The notes beneath the pieces are model-generated. The model was not told where the DNA came from. It made no database searches and saw nothing but the letters and a program-made list of their open reading frames with translations. This document shows positions 1-5,806 of a stretch of DNA of 6,881 nucleotides, one piece after another. The translations under genes and the position numbers were made by a program. Source of the DNA: Thermoflexales bacterium (GTDB taxonomy: Bacteria; Chloroflexota; Anaerolineae; B4-G1; SLSP01); the NCBI GenBank assembly GCA_007130345.1, contig SLSP01000091.1:1-6881 (forward strand), read 5' to 3'. Every line of letters starts with the position of its first letter. The first letter of the stretch is position 1.

Positions 1-120
1 AATGGCAGAAGCATCTGCCGTTGCTGAAAAGCCAGTGTGTTAAGTGGAGATTCGCAGGCTAGCGCAGACCATTACAGACAAAAGATGCGTTAGCGAAAAA
101 GTCGCACGCACACCGGCTTT
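1..120. other. Left edge with no secure gene; possible 3' tail of an upstream frame
   Basis: One plus-strand frame is open from base 2 to a TAA at 41-43 and would encode a short Ala/Glu-rich tail ending in Val-Cys. It could be the last codons of a gene beginning before the window, but 13 residues are too few to identify a family and chance is a good alternative. From 44 to 120 all frames are soon interrupted. The CPBP remnant's own frame has a TAG at 91-93, so the ancestral start of that gene lay after 93. No promoter, terminator or RNA gene is visible here. Confidence 0.2.
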
Positions 121-656
121 GCCCTAGTAGGGAAGGAGAACAGCACAGCAAGCGCAACTGCTACAAACGCTGCCGGGCCAACTCGCTCTGGCAAAATCTT
201 TCTGGTTCTCTTTGCGCTGGGCATTCCCGGCGTGTTGTCGCTGATCCCAATGACCCTCAGCTAACTGGAGGCACTGCAGCCAGAGATGCTGGATCTGCCC
301 CTGCCGGCGGCCGTCGCGCTTTCGCGGCTCAATCCCCTGACCCTGTCGGGGATTGGCGTGACAGTTGGCGTGCTGCTGGACCATCGCGTGGGCCTGCCCC
401 GCCCTGCGCTGGTCTGGGGGGCAACATCCTGGCGGCCCTGCTGTTCGGCATCGGCCACCTGCCCGCGCTGGCCGCGCTGATCACGTTGACACCGCTCATC
501 GTCATCCGCACCGTGCTGCTCAACGCCCTGGGCGGCGTCCTCTTCGGCTGGCTCTTCTGGAAGCGGAACCTCGAAACGGCGATGGTCGCGCACGCGGCGA
601 CTCACGTGGGCTTCTTTATCATCAATGCCGGTGTTGCGCTACTGGGCCTGGTATAA
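121..656 (+). pseudogene. Decayed CPBP-family (CAAX-type) intramembrane metalloprotease
   Basis: Two fragments in different frames together resemble a CPBP/Abi membrane protease. The first frame (about 121-420) gives a hydrophobic N-terminal segment (KIFLVLFALGIPGVLSLIP) cut by an in-frame TAA at 262-264, then a second hydrophobic stretch to about 420. The second frame (423-656, TAA stop) carries the conserved C-terminal half: an FGIGH motif (FxxxH type, His codon 456-458) and a HAATH motif (His codons 591-593 and 603-605) between hydrophobic segments. The frames meet near 415-423, consistent with loss of one base in the TGGGGGGC run. The region that normally carries the catalytic EExxxR motif is absent, so an internal deletion, probably around 388-402, is inferred. 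No start codon fits. An AAGGAG at 133-138 is followed six bases later by ACA, which may be where a lost start codon stood. The product cannot be an active protease. Confidence 0.85.
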
Positions 657-691
657 AGGCCAACTGGATTCCATTTTCCTGTAACATCTTG

Positions 692-697
692 TATAAT
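692..697 (+). promoter_or_regulatory. Consensus -10 box (TATAAT), weak -35
   Basis: A perfect TATAAT lies in the AT-rich spacer. The best-spaced upstream hexamer (TTCCAT, 669-674, 17-bp spacer) matches the -35 consensus poorly. Transcription from here would begin near 704, almost exactly at the left end of the palindrome at 707-845, and would give the YbjN-domain gene a leader of about 190 nt containing the whole structure. The placement is suggestive, but a lone -10 box in AT-rich DNA can occur by chance. Confidence 0.35.
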
Positions 698-706
698 TCC
701 AACCAG

Positions 707-845
707 GACTCTCCTAAAAAGCGTCCAAAAATCCGATTTTTCCACACGCGACCTACTATAGATATGAAATTTGCACGCGAAAAATCTATCTGTAGTATAA
801 AGTTTCTAAAAAATCGGATTTTTAGGGCTTTCTTTCAGTAGAGTC
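707..845. repeat. 139-bp interrupted palindrome with nested inverted repeats
   Basis: A perfect 15-bp inverted repeat lies at 727-741 and 809-823 (AAAAATCCGATTTTT and its complement). Inside it, 754-764 pairs with 787-797 over 11 bp with one G-U in RNA. The two stems are separated by near-symmetric internal loops (12 and 11 nt). Outside, similarity continues: 707-712 (GACTCT) is complementary to 840-845, and an AAAGC block on the left mirrors GCTTT at 827-831. The 7-mer CACGCGA occurs twice (745-751 and 774-780). The segment is much more AT-rich than its neighbours. It could be a MITE-like or REP-like element, or a structured leader for the gene at 893. I see no transposase and no clear target-site duplication. 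Confidence 0.8.
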
Positions 846-892
846 TGTTATTTTCCCGTTATTTCAGGCATAGTTTACAGGAGGCTGCACCA

Positions 893-1372
893 ATGGAACT
901 TCCAGAAGAACACGAAAATGGGTTACGCGCTTTTGAAACCCTGGGGGATTTCCTCACGGAGGATGGCTGGTACCCACAACAGATAGAGGAGCGCACGATC
1001 TACCGGCTAGGGTTTTCCGGAGAGAACGGCCAAGTCGCGTGCTTCGCCCAAATCCGCGTGGATTTGGAACAATTGCTCTTCTACGTCATATCCCCCGTCA
1101 AGACACCAGAGGATAAACGCCTGGAGATAGCCGAGTTCGTCACCCGCGCCAACTACGGCTTGCGCATCGGCAACTTCGAGATGGACTTCAACGACGGCGA
1201 GGTGCGTTACAAGAGCAGCCTCGACTTTGAGGGCGTGGTGCTGGTGCCAGAGATGATCCGCAACGCGATTTACCCCGCCGTCCAGACGATGGATCGCTAT
1301 ATGCCGGGCCTGATGAGCGTGATCTACGGGAACAAGACCCCGGAAGAGGCCATCACTGACATCGAAAGTTGA
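893..1372 (+). CDS. YbjN-domain protein (type III secretion chaperone-like fold)
   Basis: This 159-residue soluble protein matches the YbjN family over most of its length. The N-terminal 45 residues form a 'thin' helix-strand start (FLTEDGWYPQQ). The centre has alternating strands, and residues 84-114 carry the most family-like stretch (RANYGLRIGNFEMDF, then DGEVRYKSSLDFEG). A C-terminal helix with MPGLMSVIYG follows. YbjN proteins share a fold with type III secretion chaperones; in E. coli YbjN is linked to stress and motility regulation, but no biochemical activity is settled, so a putative chaperone or adaptor role is inference. There is no signal peptide or membrane segment. The ATG is supported by AGGAGG at 879-884 with an 8-nt gap. 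The gene stands alone, downstream of an AT-rich palindromic spacer and upstream of a terminator-like hairpin, and is convergent with the minus-strand genes. Confidence 0.85.
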   Translation: MELPEEHENGLRAFETLGDFLTEDGWYPQQIEERTIYRLGFSGENGQVACFAQIRVDLEQLLFYVISPVKTPEDKRLEIAEFVTRANYGLRIGNFEMDFNDGEVRYKSSLDFEGVVLVPEMIRNAIYPAVQTMDRYMPGLMSVIYGNKTPEEAITDIES

Positions 1373-1392
1373 TCCGCCGGCGGACAACACAA

Positions 1393-1426
1393 CACCCAGG
1401 GCGCGCATCCTCACACGCCCTGGGTG
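1393..1426 (+). terminator. Terminator-like hairpin after the YbjN-domain gene
   Basis: An 11-bp perfect GC-rich stem (CACCCAGGGCG with its complement, 1393-1403 and 1416-1426) encloses a 12-nt loop, 20 nt beyond the stop codon. The sequence after it (CTGTTATG) is only weakly T-rich, so intrinsic termination may be inefficient. A separate 12-bp perfect palindrome (TCCGCCGGCGGA, 1373-1384) starts directly after the stop codon. Confidence 0.5.
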
Positions 1427-1460
1427 CTGTTATGCAAGCTAGTACAGCGCAACTTAAATA

Positions 1461-1557
1461 CCCCTCAGTTGAATTTGCTCCGAGGGGAACGTCAGTTCCC
1501 CGTTCCGACGTATAGTCGCGGATCTGACGATCCGTTCTGAGCAGGGCTAACTGAGGA
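1461..1557. other. Cloverleaf-like potential RNA structure in convergent spacer
   Basis: The segment contains an 8-bp outer stem (1463-1470 with 1549-1556, CCTCAGTT/AACTGAGG), an inner stem (1475-1480 with 1539-1544, including one G-U), and three consecutive hairpins: 1484-1490/1495-1501 (GGGGAAC, loop GTCA), 1506-1509/1515-1518 (CGAC, loop GTATA) and 1519-1524/1529-1534 (CGGATC, loop TGAC). An alternative pairing, CCCCTC 1461-1466 with GAGGGG 1482-1487, excludes both the outer stem and the first hairpin. The spacer lies between convergent genes, so it could be a 3'-UTR fold of either gene, a small RNA or a mobile-element relic. It is not a tRNA. The rest of 1427-1577 shows no gene. Confidence 0.4.
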
Positions 1558-1577
1558 GAGACTTCCGCCGCGCTATA

Positions 1578-2597
1578 CTAGGCGTGCCGAGTTGCCAGAT
1601 AGTCCGCGATCTCCTCATGCAACGTCCAGATGGCGGGCTGATCGGTGTTGCTCAACAGCGTGATGATGAGATCGCGCTCCGGGTGATACGACGAATGGAA
1701 GGCCGCGCCGGGATCCTCGCCGGACATCGCGTACACCGGCGCGTCCTCCGGCCCCGCAATCCATAGCCCATAGCCGTAACCATCGCTATCGTCAGCGCGC
1801 GTGTGCGCGGTGAGCATCCGCGCCATAACCTCCGACGATAGCAAATCGCCCCCTAGCAGCGCGTGCCAGAAGCGGGCCACATCGGGCGCGGTGGTGAAGA
1901 GGCCGCCATCCGCCCCACCCACCGCCGGGATGGCGTAGGTGTTGGTGCGCCAGCCGGCATCATCCTCGATGTAGCCCAACGCCACGCGCTCCGGCAGCCG
2001 GTCGAGCGCGAAGTAGCCCGAATCGGCCATCCCGGCCGGCGCGAGCACCTCCCGCGTCACGTACTCCGCAAAGGGCAGCCCCGTCGCTTGCTCCACCACC
2101 AGGCCCAACACGATGAACGCCCCGTTATTGTAATGGAAACGCTCGCCCGGCGCGAACATCATCGGCTGCTCGCGGAAGAGCGGCAGGAAGTCCGCCGGGC
2201 GGCGCAGCGCGTAACACGGACGCGCGCGCCAGAGCGCCTCGTAGTCGTCCATCACCGCCTCATCGAAGTAATCCGGCATCCCAGAGGTGTGCGAGAGCAA
2301 CTGGTGGAGCGTCACGTCGGGGGCGGCGTGGGGGAAGTCCACATCCAGGCAATCGCGGAGCCGCGTGTCGAAGGTCAGCTTCCCCGCGTCCACCAGCCGG
2401 CCGATGGCGACAGCGGTGAAGGTCTTCGCGCCGGAAGCGATGCCAAAGCGCGTGTCGATGCGGTTGGGCAGCGATTCGGCGCGTTGCGCGTGCCCGAATC
2501 CCCGCGCGAAGGTGCATACCGCGCCTTCCTGCACCCAGATCACGCCGGAGAAGAGCGTCGCGCGCGCTTTCTCAAGGATCACATGGGCCGGTATCAT
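1578..2597 (-). CDS. Serine beta-lactamase-like hydrolase (class C / PBP4*-type fold)
   Basis: A serine hydrolase of the beta-lactamase/penicillin-binding family, 339 residues from ATG at 2597. Numbering below counts from the in-frame GTG one codon earlier. Motif 1 SxxK is S56-GAK59, giving the nucleophile and its base. Motif 2 YxN is Y157-N-N159. The usual third motif (KTG or HxG) is replaced by SGEDPG at 293-298, seen in some non-lactamase relatives, so antibiotic hydrolysis should not be assumed; esterase, D-amino peptidase or amidase activity is equally possible. Other family hallmarks are LLSHTSGMPDYF near 101-112 and GGADGGLFTTAPDVARF near 228-244. No signal peptide is evident, which suggests a cytoplasmic protein. 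ATG 2597 is preferred because AGGAG at 2606-2610 is 8 nt upstream, against 5 nt for the GTG. The ATG overlaps the upstream gene's TGA (TGATG), so translation is probably coupled. Confidence 0.88.
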   Translation of the reverse strand: MIPAHVILEKARATLFSGVIWVQEGAVCTFARGFGHAQRAESLPNRIDTRFGIASGAKTFTAVAIGRLVDAGKLTFDTRLRDCLDVDFPHAAPDVTLHQLLSHTSGMPDYFDEAVMDDYEALWRARPCYALRRPADFLPLFREQPMMFAPGERFHYNNGAFIVLGLVVEQATGLPFAEYVTREVLAPAGMADSGYFALDRLPERVALGYIEDDAGWRTNTYAIPAVGGADGGLFTTAPDVARFWHALLGGDLLSSEVMARMLTAHTRADDSDGYGYGLWIAGPEDAPVYAMSGEDPGAAFHSSYHPERDLIITLLSNTDQPAIWTLHEEIADYLATRHA

Positions 2598-3613
2598 CAC
2601 GGGGACTCCTGGGGCAGCGGCTTGTAGTAGACCGTGTTGCGCCGGATTGTGCGGAAGCCCATGTCCTCATACAAGCGCAACGCCCGGCTCTGATTCTCGG
2701 CATCGACGCCCAGAGCGGCCTCGGTCATCCCGGCCTCCTTGAGCACCCGTAAGCTGCGGGCGATCAAGGCGCGGGCCAGTCCGCGCCGCCGCCAGGGTCG
2801 CCGCACGCAGATGGTCTCGGTGTATCCGCGCTGCCGGGCGTACTTCTCGTTCTGGGCCTCATCAATAAAGTTGAGCACCATCCCGGCGATTTCGTCCCCA
2901 TCCCAGGCCACCTGCCAGAGATGCGGCTGGAAAGTCGGCTCCTTCTGCCAGCCCTCGAACCAGGTATCGTGCCAGTCCGTCGCGCCCCAATGATCCTGGA
3001 ACGCCTCTTCGGCGGTTTTCCACACGCGGTAATAACATTCTGGCGGGACGCGGCGCACTTCCAGGCCGGCGGGCAGCGGCAGATCAGGGATGGCGTCAAG
3101 ATGCGGGCGCACCATCTCGAAGAAATACCGCTCTGGCGTGTAGCCTTCTTCCTCCACAAGCTGCTGCCAGTCCGTGTCGCCCTGCTCCACCCAGACCTGG
3201 ATGAATTTGGGGATAGCGGCCTCATGCCCGGCGGCGATCTCGGCGATGCGCCGCTCATTGTGGCGCAACATCGCCCGGCGAATGCCCTGCCCCTGCCAAT
3301 CGGGGAGGATGTGGACGAATTGTTGGTAGAGATAGCGGCCCTCGCCCTCGCGCTCCCACCACACGCGCCCGTAGCCCACCACCTGCCCCTCGACTTCGGC
3401 GAAGATCATGTCCTGAACCGGGTCACAGTTGACGAGATGCGCGTAATAGCGGGCGATGTCCGCGAGGGAGTCGGCATACTCGATCCCGGCGGCGTTCTTA
3501 CACGCCGTGGTCACAGCGTGCATCATCGGGTAATCCTCCGGGCCACGGAAGCGTCGGAAACGCAACCCGATAACATCGGGACGCCGCACTTTCAAACTAT
3601 CTGCTGGATTCAT
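2597..3613 (-). CDS. Tandem GNAT-family N-acetyltransferase
   Basis: 338 residues made of two GNAT folds, the arrangement found in mycothiol synthase (MshD)-like and related acetyltransferases. The N-terminal half (about 16-170) has an acetyl-CoA loop QGQGI at 107-111 after a VHILPDWQ strand. The C-terminal half (about 184-332) has the stronger motif A, with RRRGLA at 275-280 after ETICV, and a classic motif B (DAENQSRALRLYEDMGF, 304-320). Such enzymes move an acyl group from acyl-CoA to an amine; the substrate cannot be told from sequence. The C-terminal site looks functional, whereas the N-terminal one may be degenerate or structural, as is common in duplicated GNATs. The ATG has AGGAG at 3622-3626, 8 nt upstream. 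It is the first gene of a two-gene unit with the beta-lactamase-like hydrolase and shares its stop codon region with that gene's start. Confidence 0.88.
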   Translation of the reverse strand: MNPADSLKVRRPDVIGLRFRRFRGPEDYPMMHAVTTACKNAAGIEYADSLADIARYYAHLVNCDPVQDMIFAEVEGQVVGYGRVWWEREGEGRYLYQQFVHILPDWQGQGIRRAMLRHNERRIAEIAAGHEAAIPKFIQVWVEQGDTDWQQLVEEEGYTPERYFFEMVRPHLDAIPDLPLPAGLEVRRVPPECYYRVWKTAEEAFQDHWGATDWHDTWFEGWQKEPTFQPHLWQVAWDGDEIAGMVLNFIDEAQNEKYARQRGYTETICVRRPWRRRGLARALIARSLRVLKEAGMTEAALGVDAENQSRALRLYEDMGFRTIRRNTVYYKPLPQESP

Positions 3614-3740
3614 ACGGGATTCTCCTAAATTTTCGCGGGAAACCTGGGGATAGGGAACAGAGCAATCTGATGAACGCGCTCCAAAGCCCTCGTCGCCGGG
3701 ACTTCGAGCTATTCTTGCGCGGCTGGCTCACAAAACATTT

Positions 3741-3780
3741 TACCGGCAATCCCGATGAAGCCAAACCGGGATTGCCGGTA
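3741..3780 (-). terminator. Strong hairpin downstream of the V4R gene
   Basis: A perfect 14-bp stem (TACCGGCAATCCCG, 3741-3754, with its complement 3767-3780) closes a 12-nt loop. On the minus strand it is followed by AAAATGTTTTGTG, a modest U-rich tail, 30 nt after the V4R stop codon. A smaller 6-bp hairpin (3791-3796 with 3804-3809) lies between them. Together they probably end the S9 peptidase-to-V4R transcription unit. In the remaining spacer, 3614-3740, which must hold the promoter of the acetyltransferase gene, I see no convincing -35/-10 pair and no gene. Confidence 0.65.
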
Positions 3781-3810
3781 TGTTATCTCACCTGTCAAAC
3801 CCGGACAGGC

Positions 3811-4440
3811 TCAAGCTATCGCGGACACCGTGAACTCGCAGCGGCCATCTCCCGCCGCTTGTGTGGCGGAACAGCGCGATTCTTCCACCTGGAAGTCATC
3901 ACCAACCTCGGCCCACGTCAACGCCTGGAGCAGGAACCCCACCGTGCCGTGGCACACAGGATGTTCCACATCGTGCTGCCCCCAACACATCGAGCAAGTA
4001 TGGACGCTATAAATGAACTGCGCGCCTTCTTTCCGCACGGTAACGGCGGTGTGTCCGTGCTGCTCCATACCTCGCGCCAGAGCTTCTAACAGCGCCTTGA
4101 TGCGCAAAGGCACCGGAAGCGCCTGAAACGTAGCCCCGGCCAATCCCACCTTTGGCCCCAACTGCTCGATAGCCTCATCAAACGATGCGCGCCCGGCACG
4201 CATTGTCAGTGCGCGCTGCCCGCGTGGCCCATACATCATCTCCAACGTGGCGTTGAGTTGCGAGAAATCGGCAAAATCCACACCCCACACCTCATCGTAA
4301 GGAGGCGGATGGTCAATCCAGTAAGTCAAATCTGCCAACCGCAACAGCGCCAGCAATCCATGATGCCCGATAACCTCGGCGATGGCATCCAGATAGATGC
4401 GCGTCCGGTGGTTGGACTGAAAAAATTTTCCTCGTTCCAT
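3811..4440 (-). CDS. V4R (4-vinyl reductase) domain protein
   Basis: 209 residues. The C-terminal part is a V4R domain, the small-molecule-binding domain first named for 4-vinyl reductase (BchJ) and also found in hydrocarbon-sensing regulators. Visible hallmarks are the cysteines C149-xx-C152, C163-H164, C190 and C201, and the ending FQVEESRCSA...GDGRCEFTV (183-205). The clustered Cys/His suggests a bound metal, probably zinc (inference). The N-terminal 110 residues are mostly helical, with no DNA-binding or enzymatic motif recognised, so a sensor or ligand-binding role is likelier than a reductase. The frame is open far upstream, to an ATG at 4698, but that stretch overlaps the amidase gene and is not protein-like. 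The ATG at 4440 is chosen because a GAGG plus G-run lies just before it and a promoter-like -10 at 4468-4473 would exclude the in-frame ATG at 4470. Confidence 0.8.
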   Translation of the reverse strand: MERGKFFQSNHRTRIYLDAIAEVIGHHGLLALLRLADLTYWIDHPPPYDEVWGVDFADFSQLNATLEMMYGPRGQRALTMRAGRASFDEAIEQLGPKVGLAGATFQALPVPLRIKALLEALARGMEQHGHTAVTVRKEGAQFIYSVHTCSMCWGQHDVEHPVCHGTVGFLLQALTWAEVGDDFQVEESRCSATQAAGDGRCEFTVSAIA

Positions 4441-4444
4441 ATCG

Positions 4445-4453
4445 CCCCCCCCC
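4445..4453 (-). repeat. Nine-G homopolymer forming the V4R ribosome-binding region
   Basis: On the minus strand the amidase stop TGA (4456-4454) is followed at once by nine G, then CGAT and the V4R start codon at 4440. The stop codon's GA plus the first Gs make GAGG, the likely Shine-Dalgarno core. Replication slippage here would change the distance between this core and the start codon, and so translation efficiency, without altering either protein. Whether it varies in nature is unknown. Confidence 0.6.
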
Positions 4454-5806
4454 TCACTTGATACTTCCATTATACAAAAAAGCCGGGGCCGACACAACCC
4501 CATCGAGACTTGGAAGCTGCCACCCGCCGAGGGCCTGTTCCAACTCGTGGGCAACAGCAAGCGCGACGTCATCGCGCCAGGGCCGCGCCACAATCTGCAC
4601 GCCGATGGGCAAGCCTTCGGACGATGTTCCCCCGCGCACGACGGCGCACGGCCACCCGGTGAGGCTGTACGGCAGCGTGTAGGGGATGCCCCCGGCATCT
4701 GCGCCGTGCGGCGTGGCCGGACGCTCGGCTACCGGCGTGAGGATGAGGTCGTAATCCGCCATAAAGCTAATCATAGCCCGCCGGAAGCGATCCCACGCGA
4801 ACAGATGCCGTTCCACTTCCTCGCTGGCGAGATGAAATTCCCCCTCCGGCATCCACGTTTCTGAAGAAGCAGACTCTGGCCGCTGCCAGTACTGGCGCGT
4901 GATGGCGTAAGCCTCCTCGATGCGCGACGGTAAGGTCTCCGTGACGTGGACGCCCGCGCGCGCCAGCGATTGCGCAGCCCGCTGGCACACGGCGACCGTC
5001 TCCGGGGTCGGCTCGGCTTCGGCGTGGTGCGTGTAAATCGCCGCCCGCAATCCGCGCACCGCGACCACACGCCAATCGCCTGGTGGCACGGGGACGACGC
5101 TGGCGTCGCGCCAGTCCATCCCACAGAGGAGGGGCAGAACCAACGCCAGGTCTTCGACGTACCGGGCCAGTGGGCCGAGGGTGGTGCGCGGATCGTTGAG
5201 CGCGCTGATGAAGGGGAAATGCCCGGTCAGCGGGATGCGGCCCGTGGTCGGCTTCAGCCCGGCGATGCCGCAGGCGTGTGCCGGCTGGCGGATGCTGCCG
5301 CCGGAATCTGATCCCAAGCCCAGGGGCGACCCGCCCGCCGCGATCAGCGCGGCCTCCCCGCTGCTGCTCCCGCACGGGCTATACGCCAGGTTGTAGGGAT
5401 TGTTGGTGCGCCCATAGACGGGATTCTCGATCATTACGTTGGTCTTGCCCAACAGAATCGCCCCGGCCTGGCGCAGCCGGGCGACGGCGGGCGCATCAGC
5501 GGACGGGACGCGCGCCCGGAACTGCGGATCGCCGCCGGTGCAGGGGAGACCGGCAGCGTCAATCCAATCCTTCACGGTGAAGGGGACGCCATGCAGCGGG
5601 CCGACCAGCTCGCCCCGCGCCAATGCCGCGTCGGCGGCCTGCGCTTGCGCCAGAGCCGTGTCATCAGCGGCAACCAAGGCGTTTAGAGCAGGATTCACCC
5701 GTGCAATCTGCGCCAGATGCGCCGCGACGACTTCCTGCGCAGAGACCTCGCGAGCGCGAATCCGCCGGGCCAGCGTCGTGGCCGAGGCGTAAACCAAATC
5801 GCTCAT
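4454..5806 (-). CDS. Amidase signature family hydrolase (FAAH-like active site)
   Basis: 450 residues, a full-length amidase-signature enzyme that hydrolyses carboxamides to acid and amine or ammonia. The Ser-cisSer-Lys triad is readable: K79 in GVPFTVKD, cis-Ser S147 in CGSSSGE and nucleophile S171 in SDSGGSIRQPA, followed by CGIAGLKPTTGRIP. The stretch 145-187 resembles fatty acid amide hydrolase and fungal acetamidases more than GatA, and no GatB/GatC neighbours are present, so a catabolic or detoxifying amidase is likelier than a tRNA amidotransferase subunit. One position of the usual GGSSGG is Ser (S149). The substrate is unknown, and there is no signal peptide. The ATG overlaps the upstream stop (ATGA, 5803-5806) and has little Shine-Dalgarno match, pointing to translational coupling. 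It is the third gene of a four-gene unit. Confidence 0.92.
   Translation of the reverse strand: MSDLVYASATTLARRIRAREVSAQEVVAAHLAQIARVNPALNALVAADDTALAQAQAADAALARGELVGPLHGVPFTVKDWIDAAGLPCTGGDPQFRARVPSADAPAVARLRQAGAILLGKTNVMIENPVYGRTNNPYNLAYSPCGSSSGEAALIAAGGSPLGLGSDSGGSIRQPAHACGIAGLKPTTGRIPLTGHFPFISALNDPRTTLGPLARYVEDLALVLPLLCGMDWRDASVVPVPPGDWRVVAVRGLRAAIYTHHAEAEPTPETVAVCQRAAQSLARAGVHVTETLPSRIEEAYAITRQYWQRPESASSETWMPEGEFHLASEEVERHLFAWDRFRRAMISFMADYDLILTPVAERPATPHGADAGGIPYTLPYSLTGWPCAVVRGGTSSEGLPIGVQIVARPWRDDVALAVAHELEQALGGWQLPSLDGVVSAPAFLYNGSIK
4468..4497 (-). promoter_or_regulatory. Promoter-like sequence inside the amidase 3' end
   Basis: On the minus strand TTGTGT (4497-4492) and a perfect TATAAT (4473-4468) are separated by 18 bp. 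Transcription would begin near 4461, leaving a leader of about 20 nt with the GAGG/G-run ahead of the V4R ATG at 4440. This would let the V4R gene be expressed without the upstream three genes. The -35 matches only in TTG, so it is a candidate and not a certainty. Confidence 0.45.

Noticed and set aside
365..841. Plus-strand open frame of 158 codons spanning the pseudogene and the AT-rich palindrome
   Set aside because: It reads the CPBP remnant out of frame and then passes through the palindrome; no ribosome-binding site and no protein-like composition.
1461..1557. A tRNA, because of the cloverleaf-like fold
   Set aside because: No 7-bp acceptor with CCA-side pattern, no T-loop consensus in the right place, and stem sizes do not match tRNA on either strand.
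1863..2627. Long plus-strand open frame (254 codons) opposite the beta-lactamase-like gene
   Set aside because: Arg/His-rich translation with no family resemblance, opposite a gene with clear catalytic motifs; an antisense shadow of GC-rich codon use.
2921..3628. Plus-strand open frame of 235 codons opposite the acetyltransferase gene
   Set aside because: No recognisable domain and it mirrors the third-position GC of the real gene, which has both GNAT motifs and a good ribosome-binding site.
3670..4089. Plus-strand open frame of 139 codons starting in the spacer
   Set aside because: It runs through the hairpin at 3741-3780 and antisense to the V4R domain, with no ribosome-binding site and no family likeness.
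4441..4698. N-terminal extension of the V4R gene up to an ATG at 4698
   Set aside because: It overlaps the amidase gene in another frame and reads as Arg/Pro/Ser-rich non-protein sequence; the ATG at 4440 has the ribosome-binding region and promoter support.
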